A stretch of 64,000 nucleotides of DNA from Cylindrospermum sp. FACHB-282 (GTDB taxonomy: Bacteria > Cyanobacteriota > Cyanobacteriia > Cyanobacteriales > Nostocaceae), in NCBI RefSeq assembly GCF_014697195.1, contig NZ_JACJRJ010000025.1:25907-89906 (forward strand), written 5' to 3'. Every line of letters starts with the position of its first letter. Within the stretch, counting starts at the first letter, position 1. The notes under the pieces are model-generated. The model saw only the letters and a list, made by a program, of their open reading frames with translations, made no database searches and was not told where the DNA came from. A program made the position numbers and the translations under genes. Below, piece after piece: positions 34,485 through 43,427 of this stretch.

Positions 34485-35651
34485 ATGAACTTGTTTGAAC
34501 GTATAAAAATAGAAGGATATCGTCGTCTGCATAACGTAGAAATCGAAATGCGACCTTTGACGGTGATGATAGGTGCTAATGGTGTAGGTAAAACTTCCCT
34601 ATTAGAGATTTTTTCACTTATAGCAGCTTCAGCGAATGGTCAATTAGAACCTAAAATTTCCGAATTGGGAGGACTGAATGAAATTATTACCCGCGATAAA
34701 GCTAATAAAATAGCAATTTACTTAATAGATGCGCTAATTAAGCCGTGGTCTTCGTCTGCATTTGATTATTGTTTGGAAGTTACTCCTAAAGGCTTGGCAT
34801 ATAAAATTTCTTTAGAGACACTTACTGAAAAAGATTATACGCGCTCCTCCCAACCTGTAACTGTGAAGTACATCGAATCTCGTAACTTAGATGTTAAATA
34901 CTTGAGTCCAGAAAGTCAAAAATTATTAACTCCAGAATGGGAATACAACCATTTAGAGACTTCTCTTTCTCAAGTACCCAAAATTTACAGATTTTCAGAA
35001 ATATTCCGTAAACACTTAGCTTCATGCGCGTTTTACGGGCCATTGAATGTTACGTCTAAAAGTCCAGTGCGTTTACCACAACAAATGCGTCCAGTTAGAT
35101 TACCAGGTACTAACGGGGAAGATTTAGTTTCCTGTCTTTATTATTTACGAGAAACCGACTCAGAACGATTTGAAATTATAGTAGATACCCTTGCTGCTGC
35201 ATTTCCAGATTTTGAGCGTTTAGCATTTCCTCCAGTAGCAGCAGGAACTATCACAATGACTTGGAAAGATAAAAACTTTTCTCAACCAATTTATATGCAC
35301 CAACTATCAGAGGGAACCTTACGGTTTATCTGGCTAGTAACACTGCTGCAAAGTCCTGGTTTAACCGCTGTCACTCTCATAGATGAACCAGAAGTTAGTT
35401 TACACCCAGAATTATTAAGGCTACTTGCTGATTTAATGCGCGAAGCTTCCCAAAGAACTCAGTTAATTGTAGCAACTCACTCAGATAGATTAATCGGATT
35501 TTTAAAACCTGAAGAAGTCCTAATTTGTGATACCACTGAAGATGGTTTAACAACCATGAAATGGGGTGATTCTTTTGATTTAAAACACTGGCTAGAAGAT
35601 TATAGTTTAGATCAAATTTGGGCGATGAATTTAATCGGCGGTCGTCCATGA
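34485..35651 (+). CDS. AAA family ATPase (OLD/RecF-like), first gene of a candidate defence pair
   Basis: A 388-residue SMC/RecF-type ATPase. Walker A is GANGVGKTS (30-38), preceded by the family N-terminus FERIKIEGYRRLHNVEIEM. The ABC-like signature region is LSEGTLRFIWLVTLL. Walker B is TLIDEPEVSLHPELL (Asp about 300), with the D-loop histidine typical of OLD-like proteins, and the switch is VATHSDRLI. The stop codon overlaps the ATG of the following DUF4276 gene in ATGA. AAA15/DUF4276-type pairs resemble OLD, PARIS and Abi systems in which an ATPase controls a TOPRIM-like effector. No defence function is proven by the sequence. It lies between ggt and a repeat, apart from other defence genes. 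Confidence 0.85.
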   Translation: MNLFERIKIEGYRRLHNVEIEMRPLTVMIGANGVGKTSLLEIFSLIAASANGQLEPKISELGGLNEIITRDKANKIAIYLIDALIKPWSSSAFDYCLEVTPKGLAYKISLETLTEKDYTRSSQPVTVKYIESRNLDVKYLSPESQKLLTPEWEYNHLETSLSQVPKIYRFSEIFRKHLASCAFYGPLNVTSKSPVRLPQQMRPVRLPGTNGEDLVSCLYYLRETDSERFEIIVDTLAAAFPDFERLAFPPVAAGTITMTWKDKNFSQPIYMHQLSEGTLRFIWLVTLLQSPGLTAVTLIDEPEVSLHPELLRLLADLMREASQRTQLIVATHSDRLIGFLKPEEVLICDTTEDGLTTMKWGDSFDLKHWLEDYSLDQIWAMNLIGGRP

Positions 35652-36253
35652 GGATAGCGATTTTAGTTGAGGGTGTAACAGAAAAAGCTTTTGAGCCAAT
35701 TTTACGAGATTTCCTCAAATCACGATTACAACAAATGCCAAAACTTAAGTTTATATCTTATGATGGTCGCATTCCTAAAGCCGAAAAACTTAAGCGTAAT
35801 GTTGATAATTTGCTCATGGGTAAAGATGCTCATGATGCAGTGATTGCATTAACAGACGTATACACCGGAACAAATGATTTTAAAGATGCAGCAGATGCTA
35901 AAGATAAAATGAGAGCTTGGGTAGGGAATAATCCTAATTTTTATCCCCATGCAGCACAGTATGATTTTGAAGCTTGGTTATTACCTTATTGGTCAACAAT
36001 TCAGAATTTAGCTATATCTAATAAATCAACACCAGGAAGTTTACCTGAACAAGTAAATCACGGAAATCCCCCATCATATCGTATTAAAGAAATATTTGAA
36101 ACAGGCAAATGTCAACGCAGCTACAGTAAAACCCGCGATGCAGCCAAAATTTTAAAAAACCAAGATTTGATGGTTTCGGTTAATCAGTGTCCTGAATTAA
36201 AAGCATTTATAAATACTATTTTGTCTCTTTGTGAAGTTGATTTAATTCCATGA
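35648..36253 (+). CDS. DUF4276 (TOPRIM-like) protein, second gene of the pair
   Basis: The ATG at 35648 overlaps the ATPase stop by 4 bp and gives the typical start MRIAILVEGVTEKAFEP; the longer frame from 35618 is not credible. The product is 201 residues. DUF4276 features seen are Glu8 and Glu12 in VEGVTE, Asp70 in ALTDVYTGTNDF (the family D-x-Y-G region) and Glu108 in YDFEAWLLP. These acids resemble a metal-binding TOPRIM site. The protein is probably the effector or nuclease-like partner of the ATPase. It is followed after 15 bp by a truncated repeat element. Confidence 0.85.
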   Translation: MRIAILVEGVTEKAFEPILRDFLKSRLQQMPKLKFISYDGRIPKAEKLKRNVDNLLMGKDAHDAVIALTDVYTGTNDFKDAADAKDKMRAWVGNNPNFYPHAAQYDFEAWLLPYWSTIQNLAISNKSTPGSLPEQVNHGNPPSYRIKEIFETGKCQRSYSKTRDAAKILKNQDLMVSVNQCPELKAFINTILSLCEVDLIP

Positions 36254-36267
36254 AGGTTTCAAATTCA

Positions 36268-36342
36268 TTGAGTCCGCGCAGGTGGTCACTGAGCTTGTCG
36301 AAGTGCGGACTTCGTTTGTGTAGCCGCGATTTCTAATCGCCG
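36268..36342. repeat. Truncated copy of the 30967 element with an internal insertion
   Basis: The right half of the 30967-31077 element is recognisable: agtccgcgcagg at 36271-36282 and, after an interruption, cggacttcgtttgtgtagc and gcgatttctaatcgcc (to 36341). The hairpin loop is interrupted by tcactgagcttgtcgaag (36286-36303), which resembles another dispersed short repeat. The left arm is missing. Confidence 0.65.
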
Positions 36343-36352
36343 AGTATATTTG

Positions 36353-37090
36353 CTAATTCTTACTCGCAAATACAAAACCTCGCGTCTTCCCCGAAGTTGA
36401 ATCAACAGTCGCCATCGACTTCCATAAATCCGCCGTCTTTACCCAAACTGGCGGATATTTATAACGGGAAACATCCAAAATTAAAAATCTATCAGTCTGC
36501 TCATTATATGCCGCCAAAGGTGAAATATGCCCGCCTATTTCTTGTCCAATAGCTTTACGTAAATAGTTAACTATAACGAAATTTCCCGGTTGTTTTAAAT
36601 TCTCTGCTGCTAACTTGCGAAACTCTGCTAAACTCGTGTCACTAGCACGGTAAACCTTCACTTTAGCACCGTAACTTTCTAAAAATCCCCCCAACTGATT
36701 TAGAGTCATGCCTTGACGAGCGACAACCTCAGCAGGTAGCACCTTTTGCGTATTTTCATTACTAAAAAAGTTTTCCTGAGTAAATACCTTATAAGGCTTA
36801 TATTGGGGTGCTTCCGGTGCGGTAATTTTCAAGCCATTCAGCACCATCACCATAGTAGCAACGCCACAATATGCTTGATTATCTTGAGTTATAAACTGCA
36901 TACTCAAGGGAAAAAAATCATCCTTTGATTTACTTTCAATTAATAATTTTTCACCTTCAGGAGAATCAAAACCAATCAAGTTAGGCGAAAGAGGTAATGT
37001 TTGAGCGAAGACATTTCCCCCAGCCAAACACGCTCCTAAAATCAGATATTTGAGCGATGTTTTAAGAGTCTTGATTTTTTGAATTTTCAT
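36353..37090 (-). CDS. Phytochelatin synthase-family cysteine protease (short bacterial type)
   Basis: This 245-residue protein matches the short cyanobacterial phytochelatin synthase family, of which Alr0975 of Nostoc PCC 7120 is the studied member. An N-terminal hydrophobic segment (about 13-30) suggests export or anchoring. The papain-like triad is Cys75 in QAYCGVATM, His188 in GGHISPLAAY and Asp206 in LDVSRY. These are offset by five residues from the C70/H183/D201 numbering I recall for Alr0975. The bacterial form mainly removes glycine from glutathione (giving gamma-Glu-Cys) and makes little phytochelatin. It has no plant-type C-terminal domain. The ggt gene nearby also acts on glutathione, which may be coincidence. 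Confidence 0.93.
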   Translation of the reverse strand: MKIQKIKTLKTSLKYLILGACLAGGNVFAQTLPLSPNLIGFDSPEGEKLLIESKSKDDFFPLSMQFITQDNQAYCGVATMVMVLNGLKITAPEAPQYKPYKVFTQENFFSNENTQKVLPAEVVARQGMTLNQLGGFLESYGAKVKVYRASDTSLAEFRKLAAENLKQPGNFVIVNYLRKAIGQEIGGHISPLAAYNEQTDRFLILDVSRYKYPPVWVKTADLWKSMATVDSTSGKTRGFVFASKN

Positions 37091-37407
37091 ATTTACATTT
37101 TTACTAAAATAAGTGCATTTACATAGAATATACTGTATATTGGCGACGCTTGAGCAGTTTAATGCTCAGAATAAAATAAAAAATATTTCAATCTCTGATT
37201 CTGAAATCTTCTTTGGCTGCTAGTTAATTCGTGCGTTAGGGAACGCACGCTACGTGTTCGTGAAAATCTCTCTTTATTCTCTCTGCGTCCTCTGCGCCTC
37301 TGCGGTTAGTTCAAAAAAGAATATTTTCACAAATCAGATATAGCATTCCTATTTTAAAGCTCAGATCCCCGACTTCTTAGAGAAGTCGGGGATCTTGTTA
37401 TTGTTAT
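37091..37407. other. Repeat-filled intergenic region
   Basis: This 317-bp spacer holds a gtgcgttagggaacgcac palindrome at 37231-37248, a ctctgcgtcctctgcgc repeat at about 37279-37305, and the composite repeat at 37339-37395. No gene is supported. Confidence 0.5.
37339..37395. repeat. Composite repeat, second copy of 10278-10334
   Basis: The motif tatagcattccta begins at 37339 and is followed by perfect 15-bp arms, agatccccgacttct (37363-37377) and agaagtcggggatct (37381-37395), with a 3-base loop. Orientation and order match the copy at 10278. It lies 12 bp after the end of the ABC-F gene and could form a terminator stem, although no T-run follows on the minus strand. Confidence 0.75.
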
Positions 37408-39336
37408 TCAAGATTCCACCTCAGCCAATTCTAACCAGCGCTCAGTCGCCACATCAATTGCTTGCTTGAGATTTTCCACCTGTTCATAAAGCTTTTGCAC
37501 TTGGCTGTAATTTCCCGGAGAAACATTTACTAAGGCTTTTTCTGCTGCTGCCTTTTCATCCTCTAACTTGGCAATCTTACCTTCCAATTGCTGAAATTCT
37601 TTCTTTTCCCAATTGGATAACCCCCGCCGCTTTTTATTCTCTGTTTCTTTAGCTGAAGATGCAGTTTTTTCTACCTCAACATTTTTTGCTTTCTCCTTAT
37701 TATTATCAGCCTGTAGCTGCGCTTCCTCAGCTTTTTTAAAGTCTAGATAAATAGAATAATTACCTGGATATTGCTTGAGAGTTCCGCCTTCTTCAAACGA
37801 AAAGATTGTGTCTACAGTCCGGTCTAAAAAATAGCGGTCGTGGGAAACTACAATGACACTACCAGAAAAATCTTCTAAATAATCTTCTAGTACCGCTAAG
37901 GTCTGCACATCTAAATCGTTGGTCGGTTCATCTAAAATTAAGACATTCGGCGCACCGATGAGCAAGCGCAACAGAAATAACCGCCGTTTTTCGCCACCAG
38001 AAAGTTTATGAATTGGGGCATATTGCTGATTTCCGGGAAACAAAAACCGCTCCAACATTTGGGAAGCAGTAATTTTAGTACCGTCGGTTATTTGGATAAA
38101 TTCCCCTTCTTCTTTGATGTAGTCAATCACGCGCTGATTTTCGTTTAATGCGGTGAGTAATTCTTCAGAATGCTGGTCAAAATAACCGATGTGAATTGTC
38201 CCCCCAATTTCTACACTACCAGAATCTGCTTTAACCCGTGCAGTAATAATATCCATTAAAGTCGATTTACCTGCACCATTACCGCCAATAATGCCGATGC
38301 GGTCTTCTGGGCTAAATTCGTAGGTGAAATTATTAATTAAAGTCCGTCCATTGTATGCTTTAGTAACGTTATTTAATTCAATAACTTTTTTACCAATGCG
38401 CCGACCAACTGTAGAAATATCAACTTTACCCTGAACTTGTTTAAACTCAGTATCACGCAACGCATGTGCACGGTCAATTCTAGCTTTTTGTTTGGTACTT
38501 CTAGCTTTTGGCCCGCGTTTTAACCATTCCAACTCACGCCGTAATACGCCTTGATGTTTGCGCTGAGTACTAACGGCAGATTCTTCAGCTAGGGCTTTCT
38601 TTTCCAGATAATATGAATAGTTACCTGTGTAGGTGTAAATGTCGCCTCGGTCAATTTCGAGAATTCGATTAGTAACACGATCTAAAAAATAGCGGTCGTG
38701 TGTTATTAGCAAAAGTGCGCCGCGAAAGCGATTTAAATAACTTTGTAACCATTCTACAGAAAGAGCATCAAGATGGTTTGTTGGTTCATCCATCAGCAAA
38801 ACATCTGGTTCTGATAGCAAAGCTGTTGCTAAAGCAATGCGTTTGCGATAACCTCCAGATAAAGTCCCAATCTTCACATCAAAGTCAACAATTCCTAGTT
38901 TAGTGAGGATGATTTTAGCGTTGGTTTCTAGTTCCCAAGCGCCAGTTGCATCCATCCGCTGCATGACTACCGAAAGCCGGGACATTAGCTGACTATCTTC
39001 TGAGGAGTGAGCCAATTTATCAGAAAGTTCCTCATACTCCCGTACTAAAGCTGTATGTTCACCACTGTCAGCAAATATTTGCTCTAAAACTGTCCGATTT
39101 TCATCTAAATCTGGCTGCTGGGGTAAGTAGATAATTTTAGAGCCTGAACTGACTAAAATTTGACCGCTATCAATTGATTCTAGCCCAGCGATCATTTTTA
39201 ATAATGTTGATTTGCCAGAACCGTTAGTACCAATTAAGCCAACTTTATCTGTAGCATCTAGGCTAAAGTTAGCATTGTTTAAAATTTCTTTGATGCCAAA
39301 GTCTTTTTTAACTGATTGTAGTGTAATAATACTCAT
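37408..39336 (-). CDS. ABC-F family ATPase (Uup/EttA-like)
   Basis: This 642-residue protein has two fused ABC domains and no membrane segment. Domain 1 has GTNGSGKST (about 36-44), LSGGYRKRI and MDEPTNHLD. Domain 2 has GGNGAGKST, LSGGEKRRL and LDEPTNDLD. A linker lies between them, and the C-terminus (about 575-642) is a charged coiled-coil region. This matches Uup-type ABC-F proteins, which act on ribosomes or DNA recombination intermediates. It is transcribed leftward; a hairpin at 39363-39388 separates it from the DUF1824 gene upstream. Confidence 0.94.
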   Translation of the reverse strand: MSIITLQSVKKDFGIKEILNNANFSLDATDKVGLIGTNGSGKSTLLKMIAGLESIDSGQILVSSGSKIIYLPQQPDLDENRTVLEQIFADSGEHTALVREYEELSDKLAHSSEDSQLMSRLSVVMQRMDATGAWELETNAKIILTKLGIVDFDVKIGTLSGGYRKRIALATALLSEPDVLLMDEPTNHLDALSVEWLQSYLNRFRGALLLITHDRYFLDRVTNRILEIDRGDIYTYTGNYSYYLEKKALAEESAVSTQRKHQGVLRRELEWLKRGPKARSTKQKARIDRAHALRDTEFKQVQGKVDISTVGRRIGKKVIELNNVTKAYNGRTLINNFTYEFSPEDRIGIIGGNGAGKSTLMDIITARVKADSGSVEIGGTIHIGYFDQHSEELLTALNENQRVIDYIKEEGEFIQITDGTKITASQMLERFLFPGNQQYAPIHKLSGGEKRRLFLLRLLIGAPNVLILDEPTNDLDVQTLAVLEDYLEDFSGSVIVVSHDRYFLDRTVDTIFSFEEGGTLKQYPGNYSIYLDFKKAEEAQLQADNNKEKAKNVEVEKTASSAKETENKKRRGLSNWEKKEFQQLEGKIAKLEDEKAAAEKALVNVSPGNYSQVQKLYEQVENLKQAIDVATERWLELAEVES

Positions 39337-39362
39337 AATTTCTGAATTTCCTATGCAAATTT

Positions 39363-39388
39363 GTAGGCAGGGTGTTTTCCCTACCTAC
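39363..39388 (-). terminator. Hairpin between the DUF1824 and ABC-F genes
   Basis: Arms gtaggcaggg (39363-39372) and ccctacctac (39379-39388) pair at 9 of 10 positions with a 6-base loop. It lies 24 bp after the DUF1824 stop. No T-run follows, so it may be only a gtaggg-type dispersed palindrome. Confidence 0.4.
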
Positions 39389-39412
39389 GGATAATTTAAC
39401 TTATTATCAATT

Positions 39413-39829
39413 CTATACAAATAAATCCAGGGGTAAATGTCCATACATTTCATTGATTCCCCCTTCTTGGTAAGACTGGCAAGACACTAATACCCCGCGA
39501 TGATGTCCGGGATATGAATCAAGATAGCACAAGCCGTTTTTGCCATTTAATTTGATATAAACTGGCCCTTCAGGTTTCGGTAAATTGTTTGGTGCTTCAT
39601 AACCTAACGCCTGAGAATAAGTTTGCATCGCTAAAATTCCTTCTTCGGCGGTATCAGCACAAATTCCTAATATTTGGTAGTCGGAAAGGCTGGTAATTAA
39701 AATTAATGCTCGACTGATGGAACCTTTCTCTGATGGCTTGAGGACAGGTGCAATGTCTAGACAGTTAAATTTATTCAGCAGTTTTTTGGCTTCTTCGGCT
39801 GTGAGGTTGTGAGGATTGGAGGTAGACAT
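39413..39829 (-). CDS. DUF1824 family protein
   Basis: The start is set at ATG 39829 (MSTSNPHNLTAEEAKKLLNK), because the 28 residues of the longer frame to 39913 are basic and unlike the family. The 138-residue product matches DUF1824, a cyanobacterial family. Its core segments are LITSLSDYQILGICADTAEEG and PVYIKLNGKNGLCYLDSYPG, with a C-terminal HLPLDLFV. The fold is unknown to me and no catalytic residues are evident. It lies 80 bp downstream of the prohibitin gene on the same strand. Confidence 0.85.
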   Translation of the reverse strand: MSTSNPHNLTAEEAKKLLNKFNCLDIAPVLKPSEKGSISRALILITSLSDYQILGICADTAEEGILAMQTYSQALGYEAPNNLPKPEGPVYIKLNGKNGLCYLDSYPGHHRGVLVSCQSYQEGGINEMYGHLPLDLFV

Positions 39830-39909
39830 AAATTGCTTGATTATTTTCCTAGTATGTCTTCTGTGTCTGAGGTGGGACTTGCCCACCTTACTAGTATTTT
39901 TGACTAAAA

Positions 39910-40758
39910 TCAAGGTTGATTTTGCAGTTTCCCTAGGTTGAAAAGGAAGGGGACACTGCCTTGGGAACCTTCACCCATAACGAGGACGTTGGGCATTTGA
40001 GCGCCGCCACTCTTCCAAGCTTCAATCGCTTCTTTTTGCAGGACTAGCTGCCCTCCTTGAGCTTTGAGGGTTTCTGCTAGGAGTCTTTGTGCTTCTGCCC
40101 TACCCTTAGCGCGGTTGATGTCTGCCTGTGCTTCTTGTTCGGCTTCCCTCGCTACATAGACGGCTCTTTGCGCCCGTTGTTCCGCGATTTGTTTTTCTTC
40201 AACTGCTCTGGCAAATTCTGGTGAAAAGGCCAAGTCAACTACGCTTGTATCTAAAACAATTATCCCATATTTAACTAAGCGATCGCCTAAAGTACTATCA
40301 AAGTCTTCTTTTAATTCGCTGCGTTTGGTGATTGCTTCTTCTACTGTTCTTCTTGCGGCGGCAATTTTAAAGGCTTCCTGGGTCTGGGGGGCGATGATTT
40401 TCGAGACGATATTTGCTAAGGTACCTTGTTTCCTCCTCACCTCAACCACCTGTGTGGGATCGAGGCGAAAGTTGATGGCAAATCTCGCAGATAAATTTTG
40501 CAGATCCTTAGTCGAACTCTCCGCTGGTACTTCAAACTTTTGCACTGTCAAATCATACACATCTATCACAGAGATAAATGGGGGTTTCAGGTGGATACCT
40601 TCTAGTAAAGCGCCATCTGTAGCTTTACCCAAGATGCTGATCACTCCTGCTTCTCCTGGGTTGATAATTATAAAGGAGTTGAGTCCGATAGCCACTAGTA
40701 TTGCCAACACAATTCCGATAATCGTAGTTGGCAAATTTGCAAATTGCTGAGTTTTCAA
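39910..40758 (-). CDS. Prohibitin-family (SPFH) membrane protein
   Basis: No ATG opens this frame. A TTG at 40758 is preceded by aggag eight bases upstream, and gives a 282-residue protein starting (M)KTQQFANLP. A further TTG at 40788 has no such site. The length agrees with my memory of Synechocystis prohibitin (Slr1106). The N-terminal membrane helix (about 10-32) is followed by the SPFH domain and a coiled-coil (AEQRAQRAVYVAREAEQEA). Prohibitins assemble into ring-shaped complexes in the membrane that scaffold proteases and other proteins. The segment FSPEFARAVEEKQIAEQ is a good family signature. Confidence 0.92.
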   Translation of the reverse strand: MKTQQFANLPTTIIGIVLAILVAIGLNSFIIINPGEAGVISILGKATDGALLEGIHLKPPFISVIDVYDLTVQKFEVPAESSTKDLQNLSARFAINFRLDPTQVVEVRRKQGTLANIVSKIIAPQTQEAFKIAAARRTVEEAITKRSELKEDFDSTLGDRLVKYGIIVLDTSVVDLAFSPEFARAVEEKQIAEQRAQRAVYVAREAEQEAQADINRAKGRAEAQRLLAETLKAQGGQLVLQKEAIEAWKSGGAQMPNVLVMGEGSQGSVPFLFNLGKLQNQP

Positions 40759-40881
40759 TTTTCTATCTCCTTTTCTGTTCTGAGGCAACTCCTGTATTAT
40801 GGTGACACGTCATCCTGTATACGCCTAATAAATCCTCCAAAAGTGAGCTCTTGTGCTAGTATTAGCTGCAAGCAACTGTGA

Positions 40882-42696
40882 ATGGCTGTGGCTATAGCAT
40901 TTAAATCTCATCGGGAATCAAGAAGGCGTAAACATGCTGTAAATCCGCTCCAGCGCCTCTTTGACTATGGACATCAGTATCGGCAACAAATCTGGCTGGC
41001 AACTACTTATTCTATTCTCAATAAAATTTTCGACTTGGCACCACCAGGTTTAATTGGCATTGCGGTGGATGTGGTAGTAAAACAGCAGGATTCTATTATT
41101 GCCAAGTTAGGGGTGAAGGATGTCTTTGGACAATTTTTGATTATTTCCTTGCTCACTGTTATCGTTTGGATACTAGAATCGATTTTTGAATATGCTTATG
41201 CTCGAATTTGGCGCAATTTGGCGCAGAATATTCAGCATAACTTGCGTTTGGATGCATACAAACATTTGCAAGATTTAGAATTGGCTTATTTTGAAGAACG
41301 CAGCACTGGCGGTTTAATGTCCATCCTCAGTGATGATATTAACCAATTAGAGCGGTTTTTGGATGTGGGCGCGAATGATATTATCCAAGTTGCCACAACC
41401 GTTGTAATTATTGGCAGTGCTTTCTTTATTTTAGCTCCCAGTGTGGCGTGGATGGCCATGTCGCCAATGCCATTTATTCTCTGGGGTTCGTTAGCTTATC
41501 AACGGTTACTTGCACCTCGCTATGCTGATGTGCGAGAAAAGGTAGGGTTTCTAAATTCACGTTTAGCAAATAATATCAGCGGTATTACTACTATTAAAAG
41601 TTTTACTGCGGAAACTTATGAAGCCTCACGGTTGGAAGTAGAAAGTCATGCTTATCGCCAAAGTAATGCTAAGGCAATTACTCTTTCTGCCGCCTTTGTT
41701 CCTTTAATTAGGATGCTGATTTTGGTGGGGTTTACCGCATTGCTACTGTATGGCGGTATGGCAGCAGTTGCGGGAAAGATGTCTGTAGGTACTTACAGTG
41801 TTTTGGTGTTTTTAATCCAGCGCTTGCTGTGGCCTTTAACAAGATTGGGTGAAACATTTGACCAATATCAACGGGCAATGGCTTCTACTAATCGAGTGAT
41901 GGATTTATTGGATACTCCTATTGCTATTGATGCAGGAAATATTGATTTACCTGTGGATTTGGTGCGCGGTGCTGTGGAGTTTCACAATGTCACTTTTGCT
42001 TATAATGAGAGATTAGCAGTTGTTAAAAATCTATCTTTGGATATACCCGCCGGAAATACGATCGCCATCGTGGGTTCTACTGGTTCGGGTAAAAGCACTC
42101 TAGTTAAGCTTTTATTGCGGTTTTACGAGGTGCAAACGGGAAAAATCACTCTGGATGGTGTTGACTTACAAAAGCTGAATTTGCGGGATTTACGCCGCTG
42201 TATTGGCTTGGTGAGTCAGGATGTGTTTTTATTTCATGGTACGGTGGCAGATAATATTGCCTATGGCAGTTTTGAGGCTACAGAACCAGAAATTATCATG
42301 GCGGCTAAGGTGGCTGAGGCCCATGAATTTATTACCCGCTTGCCTCAAGGTTATGAGACAATTGTGGGGGAGCGGGGACAAAAGCTATCTGGTGGACAGA
42401 GACAACGGATTGCGATCGCACGGGCCGTTTTAAAAGATCCGCCAATTTTGATTTTAGACGAAGCTACCTCGGCGGTGGATAATGAAACAGAAGCGGCAAT
42501 TCAGCGATCGCTTGAACGAATCACCGTCAATAGAACTACAATTGCGATCGCACATCGTCTTTCCACCATCCGTAATGCTGATTGCATTTATGTCATGGAA
42601 CATGGAGAATTAGTAGAATCGGGAACCCATGAACAACTGCTAGAAAAAAATGGCATCTATACCAGTCTCTGGCGTGTACAGTCTGGTTTGAAATAA
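40882..42696 (+). CDS. ABC exporter, fused permease and ATPase (MsbA-like)
   Basis: The 604-residue protein has a six-helix ABC-exporter membrane domain (about 30-340) followed by an ATPase domain. Visible motifs are Walker [10 protein letters not shown] (about 395-403), signature LSGGQRQRI, Walker [12 protein letters not shown] and switch IAHRLS. The coupling motif [21 protein letters not shown] is typical of MsbA/Sav1866-type lipid and drug flippases. As a half-transporter it should form a homodimer. The substrate is unknown. It is divergent from the prohibitin gene. Its stop codon lies at the edge of the repeat 42694-42797. Confidence 0.94.
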   Translation: MAVAIAFKSHRESRRRKHAVNPLQRLFDYGHQYRQQIWLATTYSILNKIFDLAPPGLIGIAVDVVVKQQDSIIAKLGVKDVFGQFLIISLLTVIVWILESIFEYAYARIWRNLAQNIQHNLRLDAYKHLQDLELAYFEERSTGGLMSILSDDINQLERFLDVGANDIIQVATTVVIIGSAFFILAPSVAWMAMSPMPFILWGSLAYQRLLAPRYADVREKVGFLNSRLANNISGITTIKSFTAETYEASRLEVESHAYRQSNAKAITLSAAFVPLIRMLILVGFTALLLYGGMAAVAGKMSVGTYSVLVFLIQRLLWPLTRLGETFDQYQRAMASTNRVMDLLDTPIAIDAGNIDLPVDLVRGAVEFHNVTFAYNERLAVVKNLSLDIPAGNTIAIVGSTGSGKSTLVKLLLRFYEVQTGKITLDGVDLQKLNLRDLRRCIGLVSQDVFLFHGTVADNIAYGSFEATEPEIIMAAKVAEAHEFITRLPQGYETIVGERGQKLSGGQRQRIAIARAVLKDPPILILDEATSAVDNETEAAIQRSLERITVNRTTIAIAHRLSTIRNADCIYVMEHGELVESGTHEQLLEKNGIYTSLWRVQSGLK

Positions 42697-42797
42697 GCAC
42701 TCACCACATCTAGTTTGCATAATGTGAATTATACATCTCTTGTAGGGTAGACGTCTCCTCTGCCCAGAATATACAAGTTAAATGTGGAACAGCTTAA
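42694..42797. repeat. Dispersed repeat, 104 bp (copy A; copy B at 50273-50403 inverted)
   Basis: The left end taagcactcaccacatctag and right end aagttaaatgtggaacagc are found in inverted orientation at 50273-50403. The middles differ: this copy has a short tgtagggtagacgtctcct segment, copy B a longer GC-rich one. The ends are nearly identical over about 40 bp each. Confidence 0.85.
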
Positions 42798-42837
42798 AAG
42801 CACCTCAACCCCAACCAATTTTGAATTTTGAATTATT

Positions 42838-43266
42838 ATGATGTTTGGTAGTACCCAGTCGGAAACAACAGAAAACAAGTGGCGTAGTCAATTAGATAGA
42901 TTTGTCAAAGCAAATCAACCAGAATTAGCGGCGCTATTTTGGGCATTGTGGTTAGAAAATGGTAACTCTCAGGGTACTATCGGCATTGATTTACAACCCA
43001 CACCACATTTTGTTTATTGTCCCCAAGAAGCGGTAGAAAAATTAAATAATAAAGTTGATAATCGACTTCAAGAAATTTTGGGAATTGTCGAGAATCATAA
43101 ACCAGAAGTTGAAGTTATCATGATTGGCATTGGTAAGGGTGAAGTTAAGTTAATTCAGTTTGCACCAGAACCACCACCACCAATTTGTTTTGAGCAAATT
43201 GGTAAGGATATAGATGAGTTATTGGAATTGTTGGAACAGAGAATGAGTGAGCAAATTATTTTTTAA
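42838..43266 (+). CDS. Conserved cyanobacterial protein, possibly CcmS-like carboxysome chaperone
   Basis: This 142-residue soluble protein begins MMFGSTQSETTENKWRSQLD; the second ATG (42841) is an equally good start. Conserved-looking blocks are QPELAALFWALWLENG, TIGIDLQPTPHFVYCP and VEVIMIGIGKGEVKLIQFAPEP. From memory this resembles proteins annotated as the beta-carboxysome assembly chaperone CcmS, but no carboxysome gene is nearby, so I give that only as a possibility. It converges on the next gene across a terminator. Confidence 0.7.
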   Translation: MMFGSTQSETTENKWRSQLDRFVKANQPELAALFWALWLENGNSQGTIGIDLQPTPHFVYCPQEAVEKLNNKVDNRLQEILGIVENHKPEVEVIMIGIGKGEVKLIQFAPEPPPPICFEQIGKDIDELLELLEQRMSEQIIF

Positions 43267-43390
43267 CGCAGAGGTACGCTGAGGGAAGCGCAAAGGTGCG
43301 CCAAGGAGGTTGATTTGTGAATCTGATCAATAGTTAATTGGCTTTCCTGATTCAAAAGTTCAGCAAGAATAGACGAGCAAATTAGAAAAT

Positions 43391-43417
43391 AAAAGGTGAG
43401 CATTACCCACCTTTTTT
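43391..43417 (+). terminator. Bidirectional rho-independent terminator
   Basis: Arms aaaaggtg (43391-43398) and cacctttt (43408-43415) form an 8-bp stem with a T-run after it on the plus strand and an A-run before it, so it can act in both directions. It lies between convergent genes ending at 43266 and 43428. Confidence 0.75.
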
Positions 43418-43427
43418 GTTTCTTAAC

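Noticed and set aside
34241..34498. 85-codon frame between ggt and the AAA ATPase gene
   Set aside because: It starts inside ggt on the opposite strand and has no domain; the region is better explained as the shared promoter spacer.
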